Shown: in pieces, positions 14,803-21,813 of the stretch | Position numbering within the stretch: position 1 is the stretch's first letter | Layout: the number at the start of each line of letters is the position of its first letter | Assembly (NCBI GenBank): GCA_964594365.1 | Contig: CAZQMB010000015.1 | Span: 1 to 28,744, forward strand | DNA from: CAIUSP01 sp964594365 | GTDB taxonomy: Bacteria; Actinomycetota; Thermoleophilia; Solirubrobacterales; 70-9 | Length of the DNA: 28,744 bases | Reading direction: 5' to 3' | The notes under the pieces: model-generated | What the model saw: only the letters and a program-made list of their open reading frames with translations | Told to the model about the DNA's origin: nothing | The model's database searches: none | Translations under genes and position numbers: made by a program

Positions 14803-15177
14803 CTAGGCGCCAGCCGGCTCGCTCACGCCGCCCTTCGGGTCCGGGCCGTACTTGTTCGAACTCTCGTCGCTCCTCGTGCAGAGGAACACCAGAATGACGA
14901 TGAAGCCGATGATCGGGATGATCTGAATCCACCACCACCAGCCGCTCTTCCCGGTGTCGTGCAACCGCCTGATCGTGGCGGAGAGCACCGGGAAGAAGAA
15001 CGCAATCGCGGTGATGATGTAGAAGAAATTCGTCCCGATGATCTGGTCGATCAACGCGCCGATGAACACGACGATGATGTTCGCCAGATACAACCACCAG
15101 AAGGCTGGACGCGATGCACGTCCCTTCCAGTTGAAGAAATGATCGAATCCTGACTTCACTGCTTCTTGGATGTTCAC
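14803..15177 (-). CDS. DUF805 family membrane protein
   Basis: This 124-residue membrane protein of unknown function has the DUF805 pattern: an amphipathic start with FNWKGRASRPAFWW (20-33), several membrane segments, and IRRLHDTGKSGWWWW (88-102) before the last span. The tail is short and polar. The chosen start is a GTG at 15175-15177, because GGAGGAG (15188-15194 on the minus strand) lies 10 nt upstream; an ATG at 15204 would place this ribosome binding site inside the gene. It is divergent from the beta-helix gene and convergent with the GalT-like gene. The family occurs widely in bacteria, often in several copies, with no proven role. Confidence 0.85.
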   Translation of the reverse strand: MNIQEAVKSGFDHFFNWKGRASRPAFWWLYLANIIVVFIGALIDQIIGTNFFYIITAIAFFFPVLSATIRRLHDTGKSGWWWWIQIIPIIGFIVILVFLCTRSDESSNKYGPDPKGGVSEPAGA

Positions 15178-15187
15178 CTGTGAGTGT

Positions 15188-15194
15188 CTCCTCC
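15188..15194 (-). promoter_or_regulatory. Strong Shine-Dalgarno site that decides the DUF805 start
   Basis: GGAGGAG on the minus strand lies 10 nt before the GTG at 15177. This is one of the few classical ribosome binding sites in the window and argues for the shorter gene. Confidence 0.7.
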
Positions 15195-15297
15195 TTCTCG
15201 GCATTTCGACCGAGGTTGCCTGACCTACTGGTGTGGGACGCTACCTCACCCGGCGGCAGAGCGGGACTTACGGTTTCCGAGCGTGTTGGAGGGGTTG

Positions 15298-16913
15298 ATG
15301 CGTATGCGCAAATTCAACCGTAGGTCGATGCGGAAATGGGGATCCAGAGCGGCCCTCTCGCTGGTGGTGATGATGGGAGTCGCCTCCGCCCTTGCTCCCC
15401 CCGCACAGGCTGCCTCTGAGATATGGGTCGACCCGTCGGGTGGCCGCGATTCGGCCGAGGGCACCAGAGCCAATCCGCTTCGGAGCCTCTCCGAGGCATG
15501 GGATCGCCTTCCGGCGATCGCTTCGACGCCGACCACGGTTCATCTGAAGGCTGGCGACTATCGGAATCTGAGCCCCGTCTATTGGGAGGACCATTCGGGT
15601 ACCTCGACGGCACCGGTGCTGATCCGCTCTGCGGACGGCAAGGGCAGGGCCCTGCTGCCCGCGGTCAACCTGTTCGGCGTCTCCTGGATCGAGTTCCGTG
15701 GCATCGAGTTCCGCGACGGCGGCGATGTGGTCCACTGCGAACAGTGCTCTCACTTCACCTTGAGGAACTCGATCGTCGNNNNNNNNNNNNNNNNNNNNNN
15801 NNNNNNNNNNNNNNNNNNNNNNNNNNNNNNNNNNNNNNNNNNNNNNNNNNNNNNNNNNNNNNNNNNNNNNNNNNNNNNGATGTGGTCCACTGCGAACAGT
15901 GCTCTCACTTCACCTTGAGGAACTCGATCGTCGAGGGCGTGGGGGCTCAAGAAACCTTCAAGGCGAATCAGAGCGAGTGGGTGTCGATCCTCGACAGCAC
16001 TCTCCGGGGAGCCGGCGACAACGTGGTGGATATGGTCGCGGTGCGCCATGTGCGTTTGAGGCACAACCGGATCGCGGGCGCCGGGGACTGGTGCGGCTAC
16101 GCGAAGGGTGGATCGGTCGATGTGATCGTCACCTCGAATCTGTTCACTCGCTGCGGTACCGGAGGCTTCTCCGCCGGACAGGGGACCGGATTCCAGTTCA
16201 TGGAACCACCGTGGCTCCACTACGAAGCGATCGGTGTGGTCATCAGGGGCAACACCGTGACCGAGACCGAGGGCGCCGCATTCGGGGTCCAGGGAGGCTT
16301 CGGCGTGCTGGTCGAAGACAATGTCGCCCGCAGGGTGGGGCGGCGATCACACGTGCTCGAGGTCGTGTTCGGCGGCCGATCCTGCGACGGACAACCCGGT
16401 GACGCGGGCCGTGAGCGCTGCCAGCAGTACCTCGATCAAGGCGGATGGGGAACCACCGTGGTCGACGATGGATCGAATGGGGTGAGTATTCCCAACCGGC
16501 ATGTCCAGTTCGCGGGCAACGTGATCCTGAATCCCGCTCCGTACCGGTCGACCTGGCAACACCTGACCGTGTTCGGGGAGACGGACCCCCAACCGGGCAC
16601 CGGTGCGCCCTCTGACGGCGCTGCAGACTCCGATCTCCGCTTCTACCGCAACGTGATCTGGAACGGGGCGGTCTCGATGCCGCTAGGCGTCGGGGAGGGG
16701 TCGGGCTGCGCCCCCTCCAACCCGACCTGCAATCCCGCGCAGCTCCGAGCGGACAACCGGATCAACGCTCGACTGCCGCTGCTGAAGCGACTGCGCAGCG
16801 GGCGATGGGTGAAGCGTGGCTGGAGCGTCGACTACACGCGCCACACGAGGCTGCCTCCCGACTGGAGTGGTCTCCCCGCCGGTTCGCCGCCGTGGACGAG
16901 CTGGCCGTTCTAG
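15298..16913 (+). CDS. Secreted right-handed beta-helix protein, interrupted by an assembly gap
   Basis: The gene starts at the ATG at 15298 after GGAGGGG (15288-15294). The N-terminus is basic and followed by a hydrophobic signal segment (ALSLVVMMGVASALAPPAQAA). Then comes EIWVDPSGGRDSAEGTRANP, the typical opening of DUF1565/parallel beta-helix proteins, and a TVHLKAGDYR step. The C-terminal part has repeated N-rich helix rungs (LRHNRIAG, VIRGNTVTE, LVEDNVAR, QFAGNVILN, FYRNVIWN). The 100 N at 15779-15878 put the two halves in different frames. If the 55-bp sequence repeated on both sides is counted once, the frame is continuous and gives 486 residues. Such proteins bind or cleave polysaccharides; no catalytic residues can be identified with confidence. 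It is not a pseudogene on this evidence. Confidence 0.8.
15724..15933. repeat. 55-bp direct repeat flanking the N run (assembly overlap)
   Basis: Positions 15724-15778 and 15879-15933 are identical over all 55 bases, and nothing but N lies between them. The two copies end exactly at and start exactly after the N run. This is what results when two contigs that share a k-mer overlap are scaffolded with a default gap instead of merged. Confidence 0.95.
15779..15878. other. Run of exactly 100 N (scaffold gap)
   Basis: The gap has the round length used by scaffolders for unknown distance. It breaks the reading frame of the beta-helix gene, while removal of the gap and one 55-bp copy restores it. 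Confidence 0.98.
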
Positions 16914-16932
16914 ATCTACCGGGTCTCTCGTC

Positions 16933-16938
16933 TAGCCT
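16933..16938 (+). promoter_or_regulatory. Putative -10 element (TAGCCT) of a leaderless promoter
   Basis: TAGCCT ends 6 nt before the SDR ATG at 16945 in the 31-nt gap after the beta-helix gene. There is no Shine-Dalgarno sequence. Confidence 0.5.
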
Positions 16939-16944
16939 GCGCTG

Positions 16945-17898
16945 ATGCTCCGCAAAGCCCTCGACAAGGCGATGGACCTGACCGTAGTCCCGGGATTCAC
17001 CCGGATCGGCTACTCGGTGCGCAGTCGCGGTTGGTCCGATCCGACGGCTGGCAGGCCGCTCGACGGCAAGGCGGTACTGATAACCGGCCCTACCGCCGGC
17101 CTGGGCACTGCGACCGCCAAGGGACTCGCACGAGCGGGCGCGGATCTCCACCTGGCGGTGCGCAACCTCGCCAAAGGAGAGTCGCTCGAGGAAGAGATTC
17201 GGGCGGAGCTCCCCGACGCGAAGGTGGCTGTGTGGGAGTGCGACGTCTCCGATCTCGAGTCGATCCGGGGGTTCGCCGGAATCTTCTGCGACTCGGTGGA
17301 CCGGCTCGATGTGTTGATCCACAACGCCGGCATCCTCGCGGCGGACAGGCAACGATCGGCTCAGGGTTTCGAATTGACCTTCGCGACCAACGCCCTGGGA
17401 CCGTTCCTGCTGTCCGAACTCCTGCTGGAACCGCTCGAGCGCGGTGCCCCGTCGAGGGTGATCTTCGTCTCCTCCGGTGGCATGTACGCCGAAGCACTCG
17501 ATGTCGACGACCTCCAACTGGAGGGACGAGAGTTCCGCGGGGACCGCTTCTACGCGCACACCAAACGCATCGAGGTGATCCTCGCCGAGCTGATCAGCGA
17601 GCGTTACGGTGCGCGAGGGATAACAGGTCACTCCTCACACCCCGGGTGGGCCTACACAGCCGGGATGGCTGAAGCACTGCCGAGGTTCCACAAACTCACC
17701 GGACCGATACTCCGGACGGCCGACCAAGGCGCCGACACGGTGGTCTGGATGTCGCACGCGCCGGAGGTGCTTGCCAATCCGGGAGAGTTCTGGCACGACC
17801 GTGAACCCCGGCCGAAGCATCGGCTCCCCGCGACCCGCGAGACAGCGACCGAGCGTGAGGAGTTGTGGCGCCAACTGAGTGAGTTGGCCGGCGTCTGA
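16945..17898 (+). CDS. Short-chain dehydrogenase/reductase, DHRS12-like
   Basis: This 317-residue oxidoreductase has the SDR fold. The cofactor motif is TGPTAGLG (47-54), HNAG lies at 126-129, and the catalytic set is S177 (VSSGGM), Y203 and K207 (YAHTK). Between Ser and Tyr there is an extra ~14-residue stretch (LDVDDLQLEGREFRGD), and after the active site come SSHPGWAYTAGM and QGADTVVWM. This spacing and wording recall the animal DHRS12 group and its bacterial homologues rather than FabG-type enzymes. About 40 residues precede the domain (VVPGFTRIGYSVRSRGW). The substrate is unknown; lipid or steroid-like molecules are guesses. It is convergent with the next membrane-protein gene, 15 nt away. 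Confidence 0.88.
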   Translation: MLRKALDKAMDLTVVPGFTRIGYSVRSRGWSDPTAGRPLDGKAVLITGPTAGLGTATAKGLARAGADLHLAVRNLAKGESLEEEIRAELPDAKVAVWECDVSDLESIRGFAGIFCDSVDRLDVLIHNAGILAADRQRSAQGFELTFATNALGPFLLSELLLEPLERGAPSRVIFVSSGGMYAEALDVDDLQLEGREFRGDRFYAHTKRIEVILAELISERYGARGITGHSSHPGWAYTAGMAEALPRFHKLTGPILRTADQGADTVVWMSHAPEVLANPGEFWHDREPRPKHRLPATRETATEREELWRQLSELAGV

Positions 17899-17900
17899 TC

Positions 17901-17913
17901 CGACAGACTGTCG
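17901..17913. terminator. Short hairpin between convergent stops
   Basis: CGACAG-A-CTGTCG can fold into a 5-bp stem with a 3-nt loop and fills the space between the two convergent stop codons. It lacks a U-tract and is short, so it is only a weak candidate for a bidirectional terminator. Confidence 0.25.
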
Positions 17914-18618
17914 CTAGGAAGTCTTCGGCCGCGTGCCGAGATCGCGACACATGAAGTAGAGAGTCGGAGGGAAGATCGCCCAGATGGGAGCGATCACCAC
18001 GAGGTTGAAAATCCCCTGCAGGATCGGGCCCGCGGTGTCACCGAACGCTTCGAGTACCACCGAGGCGACGATGTTCAAGATCACCATCAAGACGAAGTAG
18101 GTCCAGAAGATTCGCCATGCATTGCCCGAGGCCAGCCGCGCGCTGACTCCGAAGTTGTCGAGCGCGGCGCGGTCCTTGTTCAGCACCGTGGCAGGAAGCG
18201 CCATCGAGAAGTAGACGGCCGCGACGACGAAGCCCACGAAGAGGCTCAGGATCGAGACGACGATCACACCGAGGACCGCCCAGAAACGATCCGAGGCGGA
18301 CTTCAGCAACTCGATCGGCCCCATCAGCTTCCGCTTCTTCTCGAGTTGCTCGACCAGGATCACCGCCCCTGCGTGGTAGAGCACCGAGACCACGATCGCG
18401 GCGATGAATCCGACCACGATCAGGATCACCCCAAGCGCTCCCTCCACCTCTTCGGCGAGGATGTAGCCGATGATGATTGCCGCAACCGGAACCGCGAAGA
18501 CGATGATCGCGGCAGGAATGAGGGTCTTGGCACCGTTCTTGTAATGGCTGAAGACGGCGGTGAGCGTGTCGCCGATCGAGATCCTCTTCTCGGCAGCGGC
18601 TTTCGAGCGAGTTGCCAT
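17914..18618 (-). CDS. Uncharacterised polytopic membrane protein
   Basis: This 234-residue protein has about five or six hydrophobic segments, beginning after a basic N-terminus (MATRSKAAAEKRISIGD). A cytoplasmic loop EQLEKKRKLMGPIELLKSAS (89-108) and a segment with NFGVSARLASGNAWRIFW (~154-171) are typical of the loosely defined membrane proteins related to the glycerophosphodiesterase membrane domain. I do not recognise a specific family and assign no function. The start at 18618 is preferred over an ATG at 18660 because TAGTTT on the minus strand (18632-18627) lies 8 nt upstream of it and MATRSK reads as a natural start. It is divergent from the SRPBCC gene across 62 nt. Confidence 0.75.
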   Translation of the reverse strand: MATRSKAAAEKRISIGDTLTAVFSHYKNGAKTLIPAAIIVFAVPVAAIIIGYILAEEVEGALGVILIVVGFIAAIVVSVLYHAGAVILVEQLEKKRKLMGPIELLKSASDRFWAVLGVIVVSILSLFVGFVVAAVYFSMALPATVLNKDRAALDNFGVSARLASGNAWRIFWTYFVLMVILNIVASVVLEAFGDTAGPILQGIFNLVVIAPIWAIFPPTLYFMCRDLGTRPKTS

Positions 18619-18626
18619 TGGCGCGG

Positions 18627-18632
18627 AAACTA
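18627..18632 (-). promoter_or_regulatory. Putative -10 element (TAGTTT) of a leaderless promoter
   Basis: On the minus strand TAGTTT ends 8 nt before the ATG at 18618 and no Shine-Dalgarno sequence intervenes. Confidence 0.45.
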
Positions 18633-18667
18633 TCAGGCTCTCGACCGGCAAACCCCGCATCGCGCCC

Positions 18668-18673
18668 TACACT
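18668..18673 (+). promoter_or_regulatory. Putative -10 element (TACACT) of a leaderless promoter
   Basis: TACACT ends 7 nt before the ATG at 18681 and no Shine-Dalgarno sequence intervenes. With the minus-strand TAGTTT it makes a divergent promoter pair in 62 nt. Confidence 0.5.
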
Positions 18674-18680
18674 TGCCCGG

Positions 18681-19115
18681 ATGGCCCATTACGAGACGAG
18701 CTTCGTGTCCCCCAAACCCATCGCCGAGGTCTTCGGCTACCTGGCCGATTTCACCAACGCCGCCGAATGGGACGACAACACCGAATCGGTCAGATGCCTG
18801 ACCGGGGATCCGCTTGCTCTCGGCGCTCGCTACGAGGTCATCACCAAGTTCGGTGGTCGCACCCTCACCCTCGTCTACGAGACGGTGACACTCGAAGAGC
18901 CACACAGAGTCGTCCTGCAGTGCGAGTCCGGTCCGGTTCGGATCGAGGACACGATGAACTTCGCGCAGGTCGAGGGGGGAACCGAGATCCACTATCGGGC
19001 GCAGATCTATCCCAAAGGTCCGGCCAAGCTGCTGGATCCCGTCTTCCACCTCGTCTTCCAGGCCGTCGGCGGCCGCGCGGCGAAGGGCCTGAAGCAAGCT
19101 CTCGGCGCAGCCTGA
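18681..19115 (+). CDS. SRPBCC (START/Bet v1-like) ligand-binding protein
   Basis: This 144-residue protein has the helix-grip pattern of the SRPBCC superfamily: YETSFVSPKPIAEVFGYLADFTNAAEWD at the start (described in parts: strand, helix, then the F-x-N-A-A-x-W segment), the GARYEV strand, and a C-terminal amphipathic helix (AAKGLKQAL). Family members bind hydrophobic ligands or act as cyclases or aromatases; bacterial single-domain forms are mostly of unknown role. Nothing specific can be read for the ligand. The ATG at 18681 has a -10 box 7 nt upstream; an in-frame ATG at 18612 would overlap the divergent gene and is not supported. It is probably monocistronic, with 56 nt to the next gene. 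Confidence 0.8.
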   Translation: MAHYETSFVSPKPIAEVFGYLADFTNAAEWDDNTESVRCLTGDPLALGARYEVITKFGGRTLTLVYETVTLEEPHRVVLQCESGPVRIEDTMNFAQVEGGTEIHYRAQIYPKGPAKLLDPVFHLVFQAVGGRAAKGLKQALGAA

Positions 19116-19156
19116 ACGACGGTGATCCCCGTTCACGTCGACGGACCGGAAGCGGC

Positions 19157-19162
19157 TAGCCT
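19157..19162 (+). promoter_or_regulatory. Putative -10 element (TAGCCT) of a leaderless promoter
   Basis: TAGCCT, the same hexamer as at 16933, ends 9 nt before the ATG at 19172. No Shine-Dalgarno sequence is present. Confidence 0.48.
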
Positions 19163-19171
19163 CCACTGCCC

Positions 19172-20050
19172 ATGATCGCCTTCGGATGCGCGATGACCTC
19201 GCCGGACAAGTACGAAGCGTTTGCCAAGTCGGGAATCGATCTGGTGGCGGAGCCGGATTCGAAGATCCACCTCTACCGGAGCAAAGGCTCGATCTTCCGG
19301 AACTACAACATGATCCTCGATCTGGTCAAGGACGAACCAGATCTGGAAGCGCTGGTTCTCTTCCACCAGGACTCGGAGATCGTCGAGCCGGACTTCTGCG
19401 ACCGGATCCGCGCTGCCATGGCCGACCCGGAGGTGGCCATCGTCGGCTGCATCGGCGTCGTAGGGGCCCGGAGCATCGCCTACTGGGAGGGCTCAGAGGT
19501 TTGGGGGTCCTTCACCCACCGCTACTACGAGTACGGAGGAGGAGACATCCCCGGATTGGGTTGGCAGCGCGGTGCACACATGCCGCCTTATGCGAGGACG
19601 GGAGAGGTCGACACGGTCGACGGCTTCGTCCTCTGCCTGAGCCCCTGGGCAGTGCGGAACCTCCGATTCGACGAGACGCTGGGGAAACTCCACGGCTACG
19701 ACCTCGACATCTGTCTCCAGGCTCGCGAGCAGGGGAAGAAGGTCGTGGTGGCGGACTTCAGGGTCATCCACCACCACTCCCTTGCTCTGATCAACGACGT
19801 CGACGGTTGGGTGGAGGCGCACATGAAAGTGGCCGAGAAGTGGGATGGCCGGATGGGGATGGTCGGCCAGGAACCCGGTGACTGGAAGGAACGCGCGCGT
19901 CGCGCAGAGGCGCGTGCCGAGGCCGAGAAGATGATCGCCGGAGCCAACGTGTACATCGCCCAGGCGAGGGTCAACGAGGCCCGCCGTCCCAGCTACTGGC
20001 TCCACGCCCTGATGCGGAAGATCCGCCGCAGGGTCAAGGTCTCCTTCTAG
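19172..20050 (+). CDS. Glycosyltransferase-like protein (GT2-type, PF13712-like)
   Basis: This 292-residue protein resembles the short GT-A 'glycosyltransferase-like' family. FGCAMTSPDKY opens it, LVLFHQDSEIVEPDF (62-76) holds the Asp that replaces the usual DxD, EVDTVDGFVLCLSPWAV (147-163) is the acceptor-side strand, and HGYDLDICLQAREQGKKVVV is the typical GT2 'ED'-like region. An IHHHS cluster follows. The C-terminus is helical, Ala/Arg-rich (RARRAEARAEAEKM) and ends basic, perhaps membrane-associating. There is no transmembrane segment. The donor and acceptor are unknown; neighbours suggest surface glycan assembly. The TAG stop shares CTAG (20047-20050) with the stop of the convergent methyltransferase. 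Confidence 0.72.
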   Translation: MIAFGCAMTSPDKYEAFAKSGIDLVAEPDSKIHLYRSKGSIFRNYNMILDLVKDEPDLEALVLFHQDSEIVEPDFCDRIRAAMADPEVAIVGCIGVVGARSIAYWEGSEVWGSFTHRYYEYGGGDIPGLGWQRGAHMPPYARTGEVDTVDGFVLCLSPWAVRNLRFDETLGKLHGYDLDICLQAREQGKKVVVADFRVIHHHSLALINDVDGWVEAHMKVAEKWDGRMGMVGQEPGDWKERARRAEARAEAEKMIAGANVYIAQARVNEARRPSYWLHALMRKIRRRVKVSF

Positions 20051-21093
20051 CCGTCTCGCTCGTCGAGCATCTCGTCGAGCTTCTTCGCATCGGCGGGTCT
20101 GGGACCGCCCATGTCTATCGCATGCTCGATGTCCTGGACCGAAACTGCCGGTGTCCCGAGGTTCCGGATCTTCGACATCAACTCGGCTGCCTTGAAGGTC
20201 CCCGAGTGCGCAAGCTGATGCAGCATCCGAGCCTGGACATCGCGGCGCACCAGGTGCTGCACGCGATTGGCCTCGAGCCTCATCAGCAGCGGGTTGCGGT
20301 CGTAAGGAGAGAGCAGCTTGGAGACAGCGCCGGACCAGGACGCCGACCCGGGCCACAAGACGCCGAGTCCGAAGAAGGCGGGGATGACCGCGAACTCGAG
20401 ACCTCTCCCGGCTTTGGTGGAGAGGAAATCCTCGACCGCAGTGAGAGTGCCGTTTCGGGGGCCACCCTCACGTACAGCCGCGCACTCGTAGAAGAGTCCG
20501 CTCTTGGCGAGCCCGGGTTCGGAAGGATCCAGCCAGACCTCGCGAGCCACCGGCTGGCGGAACTCGTCGGGGATCCGCTCAGGCGCGTAATAGGTGTCTC
20601 GCCTCGCATGCGGCCAACCGATGTCGTGGAGCATCGTCAGCGGGAACGCTGAGCCCTCAGCCTCTGCACGAACGGCGATCGCCTCGAGTTCCCGGGTGAC
20701 CGTGAACCAGTTGTGGTCTCCGTCCACGATCACCGCGTCGAACCTCGGGGCCGCTGGAATGGCCTCGAGGCTCGTCGTCTCGAGCACGGTCAGCTCGGGG
20801 TGCGCCGACTGGAGAGCCCGCAGTTCCTCGGTCGGCTCTGTCTCGACTGCGACGACCTGCGCCTGGTGCTTCCCGGCCCAGTCGAGCAGCGCCTCGGTCA
20901 GGCGGCCCTGGAAGGCGCCGATCTCGAGGACCGTATCCACCCCTGCCGCATCGAGCGACCCGTAGAGGATCTCTCCATAGTCGGAGATAGACGCGCCCCA
21001 CTGGTACCGGTCGTCCGGCGGGATGAATGTCTCTTCAGGTCTCTCCTCTGGGCTCATGGGTTCCTCGATGGTCGTCCGGATGCGGGCGACCAC
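20047..21093 (-). CDS. Class I SAM-dependent methyltransferase-like protein
   Basis: The Rossmann methyltransferase core occupies roughly residues 30-200: motif I VLEIGAFQGR, the acidic end of strand 2 VVAVETEP, and AVIVDGDHNWFTV, followed by LHDIGWPHARRD. The pattern is like the Methyltransf_24/cephalosporin-hydroxylase group often found in glycan clusters. About 130 further residues make a C-terminal part (LSPYDRNPLLMRLEANRVQHL and after) that I do not recognise. The start is taken as GTG at 21091-21093 (348 residues) because a TACCGT hexamer on the minus strand lies 6 nt upstream; an ATG at 21057 (336 residues) has GAGGAA only 3 nt before it and is the alternative. The substrate is unknown. 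Confidence 0.75.
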   Translation of the reverse strand: MVARIRTTIEEPMSPEERPEETFIPPDDRYQWGASISDYGEILYGSLDAAGVDTVLEIGAFQGRLTEALLDWAGKHQAQVVAVETEPTEELRALQSAHPELTVLETTSLEAIPAAPRFDAVIVDGDHNWFTVTRELEAIAVRAEAEGSAFPLTMLHDIGWPHARRDTYYAPERIPDEFRQPVAREVWLDPSEPGLAKSGLFYECAAVREGGPRNGTLTAVEDFLSTKAGRGLEFAVIPAFFGLGVLWPGSASWSGAVSKLLSPYDRNPLLMRLEANRVQHLVRRDVQARMLHQLAHSGTFKAAELMSKIRNLGTPAVSVQDIEHAIDMGGPRPADAKKLDEMLDERDG

Positions 21094-21099
21094 GCTGGC

Positions 21100-21111
21100 A
21101 CGGTATAGCGT
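21100..21111. promoter_or_regulatory. Quasi-palindromic bidirectional -10 element
   Basis: ACGGTATAGCGT reads ACGCTATACCGT on the other strand, matching itself at 10 of 12 positions. Plus-strand TAGCGT (21106-21111) ends 8 nt before the ATG at 21120; minus-strand TACCGT (21105-21100) ends 6 nt before the GTG at 21093. Both divergent genes could thus start leaderless transcripts from one 12-bp core. Confidence 0.5.
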
Positions 21112-21119
21112 TTGCCCCG

Positions 21120-21737
21120 ATGAGCGATCTCGCCGCCCGCCACCCGGCTGACTCCGAGGACACTCGGCTGCCGACCCTCGCCGAAATCCGGACGAGGCAA
21201 CCGCGGCTCAGAGAGACACTTGCGGCCGATGCCCGAATGGTCGCCTCGAACAGGAACGAGCGGCATGAGTTTCGGTCGACCCTCGACGGCCTCATTCAGG
21301 CGATCCGGCTGATCTGGGTCAGCGACGCTTTCGGGGCCCAGGTGATCTACCGGCTCAAGGTCTGGTTCGAGGTTCACCGCGTGCCGGTGCTCCCCAGGGT
21401 TCTGCACCGGCTGGCGATGATGACCGCGCAGGTCGCGATCGGCAGTCCGGTGGTGATCGGCCCGGGCCTGTACGTCGTACACGGTCAGATCGTGGTGGAC
21501 GGGATCGCTGAGATCGGGCGTGGGGTGGAGATCGCGCCCTTCGTGACGATCGGGCTCCGGTCCGGGAACTTCCAGGGAGCCAAAATCGGAGACAACGTCC
21601 GGATCGGCACCGGCGCGAGGATCATCGGGCCGGTGAAAATCGGCAATGGGGCCACGATCGGTGCAAACGCGGTCGTGGTCGATGACGTCCCCGAAGGCGC
21701 AACCGTGGTGGGTGCTCCTGCGAGGCCGGTCGGGTAG
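21120..21737 (+). CDS. Serine O-acetyltransferase-like hexapeptide acyltransferase
   Basis: This 205-residue protein has an N-terminal helical part (to about residue 95) and a C-terminal left-handed beta-helix of hexapeptide repeats: VVIGPGLYVVHGQIVVDG, IGRGVEIAPFVTIG, IGDNVRIGTGARIIG, VKIGNGATIGANAVVVDDV and the GAPARPVG end typical of CysE/SAT-type enzymes. H121 (VVHGQI) is at the catalytic His position. CysE-like proteins of this size in surface polysaccharide clusters often acetylate sugars rather than serine, and the context here supports that. The ATG at 21120 is chosen because of the -10 box; the frame is open upstream into the divergent methyltransferase. The PhyH gene follows after 76 nt. 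Confidence 0.82.
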   Translation: MSDLAARHPADSEDTRLPTLAEIRTRQPRLRETLAADARMVASNRNERHEFRSTLDGLIQAIRLIWVSDAFGAQVIYRLKVWFEVHRVPVLPRVLHRLAMMTAQVAIGSPVVIGPGLYVVHGQIVVDGIAEIGRGVEIAPFVTIGLRSGNFQGAKIGDNVRIGTGARIIGPVKIGNGATIGANAVVVDDVPEGATVVGAPARPVG

Positions 21738-21756
21738 CAGACAGTTCAACCGCTGT

Positions 21757-21762
21757 TACGCT
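21757..21762 (+). promoter_or_regulatory. Possible -10 element (TACGCT) with a ~45-nt leader
   Basis: TACGCT lies 51 nt before the PhyH ATG. Unlike the other starts, this gene has a ribosome binding-like GGGGGAAG (21796-21803), so a short leader is plausible. Read-through from the acetyltransferase gene is equally possible. Confidence 0.28.
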
Positions 21763-21813
21763 TCCTCGCTGAGAGTTCGGGGCGGCAATCGACCCGGGGG
21801 AAGTGACACGAAG

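Noticed and set aside
15298..16913. Beta-helix gene as a frameshifted pseudogene
   Set aside because: The frame break is caused only by the arbitrary 100 N; merging the 55-bp overlap restores one frame.
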